Below, one piece after another: positions 16,553 to 26,100 of a DNA stretch of 40,550 nt (position 1 is the stretch's first letter; each line of letters opens with the position of its first letter). The position numbers were made by a program, and so were the translations under genes. Under the pieces are notes generated by a model. It searched no databases. It was given only the letters and a program-made list of their open reading frames with translations, and was not told where the DNA came from. Source of the DNA: Polyangium jinanense (lineage in GTDB: Bacteria; Myxococcota; Polyangia; Polyangiales; Polyangiaceae); contig NZ_JAGTJJ010000081.1 of NCBI RefSeq assembly GCF_028435365.1, positions 1 to 40,550 on the forward strand. Direction: 5' to 3'.

Positions 16553-17506
16553 ATGCGAAAGAACGTGGAGCTCTTGATCGGGGTGCTGAATGGTGCCGTC
16601 GGCGACTATTTGCACCGCACGGGCAATGGCCTCGCCACGCCGATGACGTTCGTACACGGAGAAAAACCCCTCCGTGCCACGCGCCGCGCGCTCCTCGATG
16701 CCTACCCCCACGCGACGGCCCGCATTGCCGTGCTCGTGCACGGCTTGATGAGCGTCGAGAGCATCTGGCAGATGCCCGACGGCGAGACGTACGGCTCGCT
16801 CCTCGCCCGCGACCTGGGATTCACGCCCGTGTTCGTCCGCTACAACAGCGGGCTGCACGTTTCCGACAACGGCGAGGCGCTCGACGCGCTGTTCGAGCGG
16901 CTGGTCGACGAATACCCCGTCCCTGTCGAGGAGATCTTGCTCATGGGCCACAGCATGGGCGGCCTCGTCTTGCGCAGCGCGACCCACGTCGCGAGCGAGA
17001 AAGGACGGCGCTGGTTGCCCCTCGCCACGCGCGCCTTCTACATCGGCACGCCCCACCTCGGCGCCCCGCTCGAACGCATCGGCAACGTGGTCTCCTGGAC
17101 GCTGCAAAAGGTCGGCAATCCGGTCGCGACGCTGATCGCCGACATCCTCAATCTGCGCAGCAGCGGCGTGAAGGATTTGCGCTTCGCCAACCTGCGGCGC
17201 GAGGACTGGGAGGGCGCGGACGAAGGCGCGCTCTTGCAGAACCGCCGCCACCCCGTGCCGCTTCTGCCGCACATCCGTCACCACCTCATCGCGGGTACGC
17301 TGTCCAAGGATCCGCGCCTCGGCCTGCTCTTCGGCGACGCGCTGGTCGCGGTGGCGAGCGCGACGGGCCGGGCAGAGCCCAGACACCGTTGCTCTCCCTT
17401 CCCCCAGGAGCACGTGCGGATCATGGCGGGAATGGATCACCTCCGCATCGCCGCGGACCCGGACGTCTACACGCAGATTCGCGCGTGGTGCGAGGAGACA
17501 ACATGA
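16553..17506 (+). CDS. Alpha/beta-hydrolase, lipase/esterase-like
   Basis: A 317-aa alpha/beta hydrolase without a signal peptide. The oxyanion motif LVHGLM (His63-Gly64), the nucleophile elbow GHSMGG (Ser134), an acidic residue in GDALVAVAS (Asp262) and His296 in GMDHLRI form a credible triad in the usual order. 'YIGTPHLGAPLE' after the elbow is typical of triacylglycerol lipase/PGAP1-like members. The ATG at 16553 is preferred. A GTG at 16541 would overlap the hemolysin III stop, but its ribosome site is too close. The stop overlaps the next gene by 4 bp (ATGA), so the genes are translationally coupled. Probably a cytoplasmic or membrane-associated lipid esterase. Confidence 0.87.
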   Translation: MRKNVELLIGVLNGAVGDYLHRTGNGLATPMTFVHGEKPLRATRRALLDAYPHATARIAVLVHGLMSVESIWQMPDGETYGSLLARDLGFTPVFVRYNSGLHVSDNGEALDALFERLVDEYPVPVEEILLMGHSMGGLVLRSATHVASEKGRRWLPLATRAFYIGTPHLGAPLERIGNVVSWTLQKVGNPVATLIADILNLRSSGVKDLRFANLRREDWEGADEGALLQNRRHPVPLLPHIRHHLIAGTLSKDPRLGLLFGDALVAVASATGRAEPRHRCSPFPQEHVRIMAGMDHLRIAADPDVYTQIRAWCEETT

Positions 17507-17796
17507 TGGAACGATGGCGAGGCGCGAAGGCGCTCGTAGCGGACACGATCGACCAGGGCTCGCGCGCCGTGGAGCGATTGCAGAAAGAGACGGCCCGAAG
17601 GCCGCTCGACCTGCTCGCGCGCATCCCGCCCCTCGAGGTGCCCGCGAAGGGAATCCTCGAGATCCATCACCTTCTGGTGTCGAACACCCACGCAATGATC
17701 CGGCTCGTCAATCGCGTCGTCGCCGACACCCTGGACGTCGTGATCGACATGGTGGACAAACGCAACGAGCACGCCTCCCGCTCGGCGAGCCAGTGA
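17503..17796 (+). CDS. Small helical protein of unknown function, operon partner of lipase
   Basis: A 97-aa protein starting at the ATG in the ATGA overlap with the lipase gene (GAGGAG at normal spacing). A second ATG follows immediately. It is predicted mainly helical and amphipathic ('ILEIHHLLVSNTHAMIRLVNRVVADTLDVVIDMVDK') with basic N-terminal and hydrophilic C-terminal ends. There is no signal peptide and no recognised family. Tight coupling suggests it works with the lipase, perhaps as a membrane or lipid-interface helper; this is inference. Confidence 0.75.
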   Translation: MMERWRGAKALVADTIDQGSRAVERLQKETARRPLDLLARIPPLEVPAKGILEIHHLLVSNTHAMIRLVNRVVADTLDVVIDMVDKRNEHASRSASQ

Positions 17797-18234
17797 CCAG
17801 GCCGTCATCCATGAGGGTGACCACGGGGCGTCGAGATGCTGCTCGACGGCGGGCGTGTCGCGGCCGCGGGCAAACGTGAGGTCGAGAACGACAACTGCAC
17901 GGAGCACGAACCGAACGCCTTCGCCGTGGCCGGAGCGCTCGCCTCGACATCGGGCTTGACACAGCGGCTTTCGTGATGTGCGGGGGCGCCGGCGCAGCAC
18001 CTCGCACCGTGACAGCTCGTGACGAGACCTGCGCACCTTCCGTCCCGAACACGCATTCCATGTTCCGGGACAACTGGACTTTTATGCTGGTGCGCCTCCT
18101 TCCGCATGAAGTTCGTCTTCAAAGCACTGGATTCTGCCCGCGAGGTTTGCGAGTCTCCCTTGCAGACACCCCTTCGTCGGGGCCTCGCGGCTCCGATCGA
18201 TTTCTGCCTCGCAAGAGGCACGGAGACCTTGCTC
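17797..18234. other. Intergenic stretch without recognisable gene
   Basis: 438 bp between the lipase operon and the OmpA-like lipoprotein. A 46-codon plus-strand frame from ATG 17837 and several minus-strand frames are open, but none shows a ribosome site or known motifs. The promoter for the lipoprotein is probably in the AT-richer part around 18055-18125. Confidence 0.5.
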
Positions 18235-19023
18235 ATGAATCGACGCCTCCTCGTGACTCCGCTCATTCTGGCCTCTCTCGTCGCCGGCTGCGGCCATTCC
18301 GAGGACGAGTGGAGGGCTCAGCTCGACAAGTACAATCAGCTCCAGGACCAGAGCGCTAGCAAGCAGGCCGAGCTGGAGAAAGAGCTCGCCGCGGCCAAGC
18401 AGCGCGTCGCCGACCTCGAGAAGCAGTTGCAGGACGCCGGCGCGGACGTGAAGAAGATGAGCTCGACGCTCGAGGATCAGGAGAAAGCGCTCGCCGAGTA
18501 CAAGGCGCGCGCGAAGCAACTCGAAGCCATCAAGGCGCGCTTCGACCTCCTGCGCAAGAAGCTCGACGAGCTGACCAAGCTCGGACTCGCAGTCAGCATC
18601 CGCCGCAACCGCATGGTGATCTCGCTCCCGGGCGACGTGCTCTTCGATACCGGCAAGGTCGAGCTGAAGAAGGAAGGCGAGGACATCCTCAAGAAGGTCG
18701 CCGGGGTCATCAAGAACGACCGATCCCTGGCCGATCGTGATTATCAGGTCGCTGGTCACACCGATAACCAGCCCCTCAACGGCGGCACGTACCAGGACAA
18801 CTGGGGCCTGTCGCTGATGCGCGCCCGCTCGGTGTTGATCTTCCTGGTGGGCAAGGGCGGAGCGCTGCCGCGGTCGCACTGGAGCGCGGCCGGATTCGCG
18901 GACACGGATCCGGTGGCCAACAACGGGACGAAGGACGGTCAGCAGAAAAACCGGCGCTGCGATCTGATCGTGGTACCGGACGTGGACGAGATGATCGACC
19001 TCACGAAGCTGACGAAGGAATGA
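18235..19023 (+). CDS. OmpA-family peptidoglycan-associated lipoprotein with coiled coil
   Basis: A 262-aa envelope protein. The signal peptide ends in the lipobox LVAGC (Cys20). A long coiled coil follows (about residues 25-105, KQAELEKELAAAKQRVADLEKQLQ), then a C-terminal OmpA/MotB-like domain (about 120-250). That domain shows VLFDTGKVELKKEGEDIL, the peptidoglycan-binding GHTDNQPLN and the LSLMRARSVL helix. It should anchor in the outer membrane and bind the cell wall. The start at 18235 has GGAG nine bases upstream; the frame is open further up but without a signal peptide. It appears monocistronic, with a hairpin terminator candidate at 19033-19074. Confidence 0.9.
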   Translation: MNRRLLVTPLILASLVAGCGHSEDEWRAQLDKYNQLQDQSASKQAELEKELAAAKQRVADLEKQLQDAGADVKKMSSTLEDQEKALAEYKARAKQLEAIKARFDLLRKKLDELTKLGLAVSIRRNRMVISLPGDVLFDTGKVELKKEGEDILKKVAGVIKNDRSLADRDYQVAGHTDNQPLNGGTYQDNWGLSLMRARSVLIFLVGKGGALPRSHWSAAGFADTDPVANNGTKDGQQKNRRCDLIVVPDVDEMIDLTKLTKE

Positions 19024-19032
19024 GGGGATGTA

Positions 19033-19074
19033 GGAGGGGCGTGACGCGGTCCTGAGCATCGCCTCCGCCCCTCC
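19033..19074 (+). terminator. Hairpin after OmpA-like gene
   Basis: A perfect 9-bp stem GGAGGGGCG / CGCCCCTCC with a 24-nt loop begins 10 bp after the stop at 19023. There is no T-run, which is usual for GC-rich genomes. It could also be chance complementarity in a GC-rich stretch. Confidence 0.4.
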
Positions 19075-19116
19075 GACCGCCTCCGCATCCGCTCCTTGCG
19101 CCCGTATCGACCTCGG

Positions 19117-19455
19117 GCGCTGCGCTGGGGCTTTGCCCCAGACCCCACCGGGGCTGTCCGCCCCTGGACCCGGACCAGCGCAAGCGCTGGACCCGGGGTC
19201 GATGAACTGCGCGATGCGCAGTTCATCGAACAGGCCGAGTCAAGACCAACGACGACCCTGCCAGCCAAGACAGCAGCGCTGACGTCTCGACCCATGACGT
19301 CGCCAGCGTGGAACGCACCTCCATGGTCTTGCCACCGGCCTGTGGGAAGAACTGCGCATCGCGCAGTTCTTCCCCAAATGGTCCAGGGCTTGCCCTGGTT
19401 CGGGTCGAGGGGCGAACAGCCCCCGCGGGGCCCGGGGCAGCGCCCCGGCGCGGCG
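19117..19455. repeat. Compound inverted hairpin repeat, copy 3 (complete)
   Basis: It has the same arrangement as copy 2: a left arm with GGGGC..GCCCC and CCAGCGCAAGCGCTGG hairpins and the 14-bp stem TCGATGAACTGCGC (19199-19229). A longer spacer of about 115 bp follows, then the inverted right arm with stem GGGAAGAACTGCGC (19344-19374), CCAGGGCTTGCCCTGG (19383-19398) and CCGGGGC..GCCCCGG. The arms are almost identical to copy 2, while the spacer is clearly diverged and longer. It lies between two co-directional genes and ends about 56 bp before the von Willebrand gene start. Confidence 0.9.
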
Positions 19456-19511
19456 GTTTACGATTCTTGCTTCCTCCCCTCACCCGGGCACGGCCCGGGA
19501 AGGAGGTTTCC

Positions 19512-21056
19512 ATGCAGATCCTCTTGTTTCTCGCGACGCTCGTCCTCTTCGGGCAGCCTGCGCTCGCCGCGTCACGCGTCGAGGTCTCCTGGCGTTACGA
19601 GCGCGCAGACAATGCACGCACCGAATCGGGATCCCGATCCATCGAAATCCCGCCGCTCGGGGGCCCTGGCCTCGTCGCCACCGATCCCGGGATCGAAAAG
19701 ACGATTTTCTTGGCGCAGACTGCCCAGACCCTCGTGGATTTCCTCGACCGGTACGAGAACGCCTGCCCGGCCCCCGTTCGCTCCGAGATCGGGCGGGTCG
19801 CCATCGATTGCGCCACCCCTCGAATGGCTGTCGCTTCTGCATTGCGCACCGAAATCCAGGCCATGGACGCCCGCATCCTGGCGAATCCGCGGCTTCGCGT
19901 GGATCAGGACGTCGTGGAGGTCCTGGATCTTACGCGCTCCCTCGCGGCGAACATGGCGCAGGGTCATGCGCCCGTCGGCGGTTATTCGCCGCCGCAGCCC
20001 GCTCCGCTGCACGGGGCGCTGTATTTCGCCGCGCGTGCGGGCGGCGGTGGGCTCGCCCTCGGGGGCGGCGGGGCGCAGGGGTTCGGGTATTTCCGCAAGC
20101 TCGTGCGGGATGGAAGCGTACCCAAGGCCGACGTGCTCACCGTCGAGGGATTTTTGCGCGAGTTTTCCCTCCCGCTCACCCGCGCCGAGGCCTGCTCGTC
20201 CCTCGTTTGCGTGAATCCAGCCGTGGCCGTCGATTCCGAAAAACGCCGGCTGTACGTGCAGCTCGGCATGAGCTCGAATGTGACTGAGGAGGCCTTCCGG
20301 CGCGATCCGCTGAACCTCGCTGTGGTGCTCGACGTCAGCGGCTCGATGGGTGCCACGGACGGCACCGAAAAATCGCGGCTCGAATGGGCCAAGGACGCGC
20401 TCATTCGCACGATCGAGGAGCTCGACGAGCAGGACATGCTGTCGATCGTCCTCTTCGAGACGAACAGCGAAATCCTCGTCCGGCCCGCGCCCGTGCGCGA
20501 CAAGCCGGCGCTCATCGCCAAGGTGAGGGCTCTCCAAACCCGCGGCTCGACGAACCTGGAAGCCGGGCTGCGCGACGGATTCACGCTCGTCCGGGAAAAC
20601 GTGGACCGCCTGCCGGGCTACGAGCACCGCGTGATCCTCATCTCGGACGCGGGGCTCAACACGGGCGTGACGGATACCGCCTCGCTCGAGCGGCTCGTGA
20701 CCGAGCAGGCGAACGCTCGGATCGGCCTGACCGCGCTCGGGGTCGGGGAGAATTTCCACCAATCGGTGATCCACGCGATCACGAACAGCCGGGGCGGCAA
20801 TTACTTGTTCGTACAATCGGGCGAGGACATGCTCCGGTATTTCCGGGCCTTCGATTATCTCGTGACGCCCGTGGCTTACGATTTCAACGTCGCGGCGTTC
20901 GTGCAAGGGCTCGGCGTCGAGCACGTGCGCTCATATGGCGTGACGACGGAGGGAGGCGCACAGCCCTCGCGGAACCTGATCGATTTGAAGACGTTGTTCT
21001 TCACCGAGACCGGCGGCGCAATCTTGCTCGAATACGCGCTGCCGCAAGCCCGGTGA
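19512..21056 (+). CDS. Secreted von Willebrand factor A domain protein
   Basis: A 514-aa exported protein. It has a signal peptide (LLFLATLVLFGQPALA), a novel N-terminal region (about 20-235, with a Gly-rich turn GGGGLALGGGGAQG), then a VWA domain (about 265-445). A complete MIDAS is present: DVSGS (Asp274, Ser276, Ser278), Thr347 in GSTNLEAG, and Asp379 in LISDAGLN. MIDAS domains bind Mg2+ and protein ligands. A perfect AGGAGG (19501-19506) sits before the ATG at 19512. The C-terminus ends soon after a beta-rich segment, so it lacks the long extension some YfbK-like proteins have. The beta-lactamase-fold lipoprotein starts 45 bp downstream and is probably co-transcribed. Confidence 0.88.
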   Translation: MQILLFLATLVLFGQPALAASRVEVSWRYERADNARTESGSRSIEIPPLGGPGLVATDPGIEKTIFLAQTAQTLVDFLDRYENACPAPVRSEIGRVAIDCATPRMAVASALRTEIQAMDARILANPRLRVDQDVVEVLDLTRSLAANMAQGHAPVGGYSPPQPAPLHGALYFAARAGGGGLALGGGGAQGFGYFRKLVRDGSVPKADVLTVEGFLREFSLPLTRAEACSSLVCVNPAVAVDSEKRRLYVQLGMSSNVTEEAFRRDPLNLAVVLDVSGSMGATDGTEKSRLEWAKDALIRTIEELDEQDMLSIVLFETNSEILVRPAPVRDKPALIAKVRALQTRGSTNLEAGLRDGFTLVRENVDRLPGYEHRVILISDAGLNTGVTDTASLERLVTEQANARIGLTALGVGENFHQSVIHAITNSRGGNYLFVQSGEDMLRYFRAFDYLVTPVAYDFNVAAFVQGLGVEHVRSYGVTTEGGAQPSRNLIDLKTLFFTETGGAILLEYALPQAR

Positions 21057-21101
21057 GAACAGAACTTTCCCTGCCAAGCACGCGCGTGTAGATTGCGCGC
21101 C

Positions 21102-23162
21102 ATGCGTTCGCTCCTACCTGTTATCGCGCTCGTCACGCTCGCCGCCTGTTCGTCCGCACCGGAACCCGCGGCCCCTACGCCGCCCGTGGAGCCGACGGGC
21201 CCGTCCGCGCCCGCCGCTTCCGCCACGCCTACGGCCGCGCCCGAGGCCCCTGCCCCGCAGGCGGTCGCGGGCGAGCGGCTCGCCGCGGATACGCCGAAGA
21301 CCACCGTCGCCGGAAATACGTTCATCGCGCCGAGCGGCTGGAAGATCAGCGTGAAGGGTCCGGCCACGATTCTCGAAGCCCCCGAACCGGGCTCGCGCAT
21401 CGCGCTCGTCGACGTGCAGGCGAAGGACGCGGACGCTGCCGTCGCGCTCGCGTGGGCGGCCTATGGCGCCGAGAAGAAATGGCCGCTCAAGGCGACGGTC
21501 GACGCCCCCGACAAGGACGGCTGGACCCGCATCAAGATCTACGATTATCAGACCTCGCCCAACGAAAAACGTGATGTCGGCGCCATGGCGCGGTTCGCGA
21601 ACGATACGTGGACCGTGGTCATCTACGACATGGACCAGGCCGTCGGCGAGAAGCGCGGCTCGCAGGTCGGGTTGATCTACGGCCGCCTCCTGCCCAAGGG
21701 GCGGGCGCGCGAGTCGTTCGCGGGGAAAACCGCGAATACGCTCGATCCGGCGCGTATCGCCGCGCTCGGGAAGTTCGTCGAGACCGCGCAGCAAAAGCTC
21801 GGCGTGCCGGGCGTCTCCGTCGGCCTCATCCAGGGCGGCAAGGTGGTGTTCGCTGGCGGCTTCGGCGCGCGGGAGCTCGGCAAGAAGCAGCCCGTGGACG
21901 CGGACACGAAGTACATCATCGCGTCGAACACGAAAGCGCTGACGACGCTGATGCTCGCGAAGCTCGTCGAGGAAAAAAAGCTCACGTGGGAGACGCCGGC
22001 GACGAGCCTCTTTCCCTCGTTCAAGCTCGGGGATGCGGACACGACGAGCCGCGTGCTGGTAAAACACCTGATCTGCGCGTGTACGGGGATGCCGCGGCAG
22101 GATCTCGAGTGGATCTTCCAGTTCCAGGGCGTGACGCCCGACAGCGCGCTCGGCACGCTTGCGACGATGCAGCCGACGAGCAAATTCGGCGAGCTCTTCC
22201 AGTATTCGAATCCGCTCGCCGCGGCGGCCGGGTTCCTCGGCGGGCACGTGGCATTCCCGAAGCTCGAGCTCGGCAAGGCCTACGACGAGGCCATGCGCAC
22301 GCGCGTGTTCGAGCCGCTCGGCATGAAGGGGGCCACGTTCGATTTCAAGCGCGCGCAGACCGGCAATTACGCGGTCCCGCACGCGCAGGACATCGACGGT
22401 AAGCCCGCGCGGGCCATCGCGGCGGTGAACGACGCCGTCATTCCCGTACGCCCGGCGGGCGGCGCCTGGGCCACGGTGAACGACGTGCTCAAATACGTGC
22501 AGATGGAGCTCGCCGAGGGCAAGCTGCCGGACGGAAAACCCTACATCGAGAAGGACATCCTCCTCGCGCGGCGCGCGCCTCAGGTCGCCATCAATACGGA
22601 CGCGACCTACGGCATGGGCCTCATGGTCGACAAGAAATGGGGCGTCACCGTGGTGCATCACGGCGGGGACCTCATCGGCTTCCACAGCGACATGATGTGG
22701 CTGCCCGAGCACGGCGTCGGGGCCGTGGTCCTGACGAACGGCGATCCGGGTTGGCTCATCCGCAGCATCTTCCAGCGCAAGCTGCTCGAGGTGCTGTTCG
22801 ACGGGAAAGCCGAGGCGGACACCGAGGTCGCGACGATGGGCAAGATGTACTTCGAGCAAATGGCCGCCGAGCGCAAGCTGCTCACGTCTCCGGCCGACGC
22901 CGCGGAGTCCAAGAAGCTCGCCGCCCATTACACGAACGCCGCGCTCGGCGACGTCAAGGTGTCGCGCGCCGGCGCCGCGACGATCTTCGATTTCGGCGAG
23001 TGGAAGAGCGAAGTCGCGACGAAAAAGAACCCGGACGGGACGATCTCGTTCGTCACCACGACGCCGGGCATGATCGGGGTGGAGTTCGTGGTCGGCGGCG
23101 GGGCAAAACGGACGCTGACGATCCGCGACGCCCAGCACGAGTACGTGTTCAACGAGAAGTGA
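21102..23162 (+). CDS. Serine hydrolase lipoprotein, beta-lactamase/transpeptidase fold (family S12)
   Basis: A 686-aa lipoprotein: lipobox LAACS, then a Pro/Ala-rich linker (about 22-65), then an unassigned N-terminal domain (about 65-215) and a serine beta-lactamase domain (about 220-560). The catalytic set is visible: Ser275-x-x-Lys278 (SNTK), Tyr368-Ser-Asn370 (YSN) and His520-Gly-Gly in the KTG position. The C-terminal about 120 residues form a beta-rich add-on seen in several S12 esterases. Likely substrates are peptides or esters in the periplasm, not beta-lactams; this is family knowledge plus inference. An ATG at 21102 starts the signal peptide; a TTG three codons earlier is less likely. 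Its end overlaps the convergent kinase C gene by 14 bp. Confidence 0.9.
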   Translation: MRSLLPVIALVTLAACSSAPEPAAPTPPVEPTGPSAPAASATPTAAPEAPAPQAVAGERLAADTPKTTVAGNTFIAPSGWKISVKGPATILEAPEPGSRIALVDVQAKDADAAVALAWAAYGAEKKWPLKATVDAPDKDGWTRIKIYDYQTSPNEKRDVGAMARFANDTWTVVIYDMDQAVGEKRGSQVGLIYGRLLPKGRARESFAGKTANTLDPARIAALGKFVETAQQKLGVPGVSVGLIQGGKVVFAGGFGARELGKKQPVDADTKYIIASNTKALTTLMLAKLVEEKKLTWETPATSLFPSFKLGDADTTSRVLVKHLICACTGMPRQDLEWIFQFQGVTPDSALGTLATMQPTSKFGELFQYSNPLAAAAGFLGGHVAFPKLELGKAYDEAMRTRVFEPLGMKGATFDFKRAQTGNYAVPHAQDIDGKPARAIAAVNDAVIPVRPAGGAWATVNDVLKYVQMELAEGKLPDGKPYIEKDILLARRAPQVAINTDATYGMGLMVDKKWGVTVVHHGGDLIGFHSDMMWLPEHGVGAVVLTNGDPGWLIRSIFQRKLLEVLFDGKAEADTEVATMGKMYFEQMAAERKLLTSPADAAESKKLAAHYTNAALGDVKVSRAGAATIFDFGEWKSEVATKKNPDGTISFVTTTPGMIGVEFVVGGGAKRTLTIRDAQHEYVFNEK

Positions 23163-26100
23163 CCCGCGCGAGGCGCGCCGCATGCGCGACGCCTCGCTTC
23201 AAGCTCCCGAACGTGAGAATGCCGCCGAGGTCGATGCCCAGGGCAATGAGCGTCTGGGCCACCTCCTTTCGCACGCCCGTGAGCCACGCCTGCATCCCGA
23301 GCAGGCGCAGCGCGGACGCCGCGCGGATCAGCGCGGACGCGGCCTCGGCGTCGACGGTCTTCATCCCCGTGATGTCCATGATCACCACCCGGGCCCCACT
23401 GCTCTGCGCCCCGGAGAGCACGGTATCCATCACGCGCTCGGCGCGCCGCGCGTCCATTGCGCCGATGAGCGGCATGACGAGGATCTCGTCCGTGATGGGA
23501 ATCAGCGGCGTGGAGAGCTCCACGAGGAGGTCGGTCTGCACGCGGATGATTTCCTCCTGGAGCGCGACGCGCGCCTGCTCGGCGCGCTCTCGCTCCACGA
23601 GCTCCTGCGTGAGCCGCGTGTTGACCTCGAGCAAATCGTGGGTCCGCTGGGCGACCTCGGCTTCGAGCCGCTCGTTCGATTGCCGGAGCGCCTGGCTCGC
23701 CTCCTGGAGATGCCCGACGAGGAGCGCATTCTCCAGCGCCGTCGCCGCCTGCGCGCAGAGCAATTCCAAAAACTCGACCCGCTCGGCCCCGAACGCGTCG
23801 CGGACGAGGCCATTCTCCAGGTAAAGCACGCCCACGAGGCGGCGCCGGTGCACGAGCGGGAGGCATACAATCGACAGGACCCCGCGGCCGCGCAGGGAGG
23901 CGTCCTTCGCGAAGCGCGAATCGGCCGCGACGTCACCCAGCATCACGGCCTCGCGGGTGCGCGCCGCATACCGGATCACCGAGATCGGCAGGTCGGCGGA
24001 AGCATCCATCGGGCCTTCGTCGCATACCGTGACGACATCGGGCCCGAGGGTGATCGTCGCCTCGATCCGCAGCTCGCCTTCCCGATCGAGGATCAGGGCT
24101 CCCCGCGTGGCGCCCGCATTGCGAAGCACGATGCGCATGAGCTGCTCGATCACCTTGGGCAGCTCCATTTCCCCGGCGAGGGCCTGCCCGAGGCGCAAGA
24201 CGGTGGCCATATCGACGACGCCGCCTACGCCCCGGCCCACGGAGGTGCTCGCGCTGGTCGAGGCGTGCGTCGCCGGCACACGCGCGAGGCCGTGGGCCAC
24301 GATGTGCGGGTGCTCCTTCGTCAGGAGCTCGGCCTTGTGCGCCGCGCCCCAGCGGACGTAGGCGGCGTGCGCCTCGCGTAGATACATGGGCGCGAGGAGC
24401 TGCCTGCCGCGCGCGAGGAGCGCCCGGCCCGCAAGCTCGTTCCCGAGCGCCTCGTACGGCGTGAAGCCATTCGTCCGGGCGGAGAGGATGGCCCGATCGT
24501 AAAGGTCGTCCGCTTCGAGATGGCGCCCCGCGACACGCGCCGCCTCCGCGCGCACGAGCAGATGTTTGTGCTCGTAATTTTCGGGGCCGAATTCGGCATA
24601 ACGCGCGAGTTTGTCGCGGCTCGCGTCAATTCGCGCTTGATCCCGCCGCGCGGCCTCCGCGTCCCCGACGGGGCCACGTGCGAGCAGGGCGAGCGCCTCG
24701 TACAGGTAAAACGTCGGCTCGATGGGCAGCGTCGGCACGGCGTCGAGGACGTCGCGCGCGCGGTCGGCCGATGCCACCGCCTCCTCGTATTGCCCGGCCG
24801 TGTAATGCAGCATGAGCAAGGTGATGTGATAGAAGGCGATGCCCGTGCGGAATCCCGCGCGCGTGAAGGTCGCGAGGACGAAGTCGCCGGAAAATCGATC
24901 GTCGTCGAGGGGCCGATCTGGGAGCCAGGGGCGCGCGAGGCTCCGGGCAAACTGCTGCGTGAGCTGAACGGCAAGCAGGATGAGCTCGTTCCGGCTCTGC
25001 TTCGCGAAGGCGGCGAAGCGCTCGGAGAACCGGACGACGTCGTCGAGCGCATCCCCCCGCTCCAGGGCGAGCCATGTGACCGCGTGGGCAATGAAGCCCG
25101 CATTGACGAACTCTCCGACGGTGAGGCAAGCGTCGAACGCCCGCTCGACGATGGGGAAACACGTGCGGTAATGCCTGATCCAGAAATGGATGTGGTTGCC
25201 GTGCACGTGCAGCACGCGGCCGCGCGACGCGGCGTCGTCGAAGCGCTCGTTCAACGCCATCGCCATCTCGGAGACCGCGACGGCGGTCGGGATCTGGTCC
25301 CATGTGACGAGAAGGACGGCGTAGCAGCTATACGAGTAGCAGGACTCGGGCGAATTCCCGTGGATCAGCGAATGGCGGACGGCCCGCATGACGCTGAACG
25401 CGAACACCGCGGGCCTGCCGATGTACGAGCAGGACAGGAGCTCGTTCAGGATGCCCATCACCGCGATCGGCTCGGGGTCGGTCATCACGGGCGCGTCGAC
25501 GAGCGCCTCGATGGGCGTTTCGCCGAGGAGCGCCTTGACCTCCTGCATCTCGCGTATCGTCGCGGCCTGCACGGCTTCGTCGGTCTCGGGGGTCTCGATG
25601 CCGAGGCGCCCGAGCGCCCGAAAGCCGACATCGACAGCCTCGGCGTACTTGCCCGCTACCTGATGGAGCCGAAGCACCAGGGCGAACACGTTCCCGAGGT
25701 CGACCTTCGACCGGGCCCTCTCCACGAGGCGATCGAACGAGGCCTCGGCCTGCCCGAAGCGCCCGCAGAGGTAATCGCATTCGGCGAGCTCCTTGTGCAG
25801 GGCGAAGGTGAGCGCGTAGAGGTCCTGCCAAGCCGATTCCGGGAGCAGGGTCGTGCCGACGCGGAAATGGTTTGCCGCCGCCTCGTACGCATTCGACGCC
25901 TTGGCCTTGCGGCCGACGTCGAGGTTCCGCTCGGCGAGCGCGAGCCTCTCGGCGGGATCCTGCATCTGCGCCTCGCCATGATTGAGGTGGAAGGCAACCT
26001 CGAAGTGGGCCCGATCCGGCGCACCCGGATCCATTCCCGCGAGGAGGAGCCGCCCGATACGCAGGTGCGTCGCGGCCCGGTCCGCTTCGTCGATCGTCGC

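Noticed and set aside
17837..17977. A small plus-strand frame (46 codons) between operons
   Set aside because: No ribosome site and no recognisable motif; it could be chance in GC-rich DNA.
21114..23183. A 689-codon minus-strand open frame opposite the serine hydrolase
   Set aside because: It mirrors the third-position GC of the hydrolase and has no recognisable domain.
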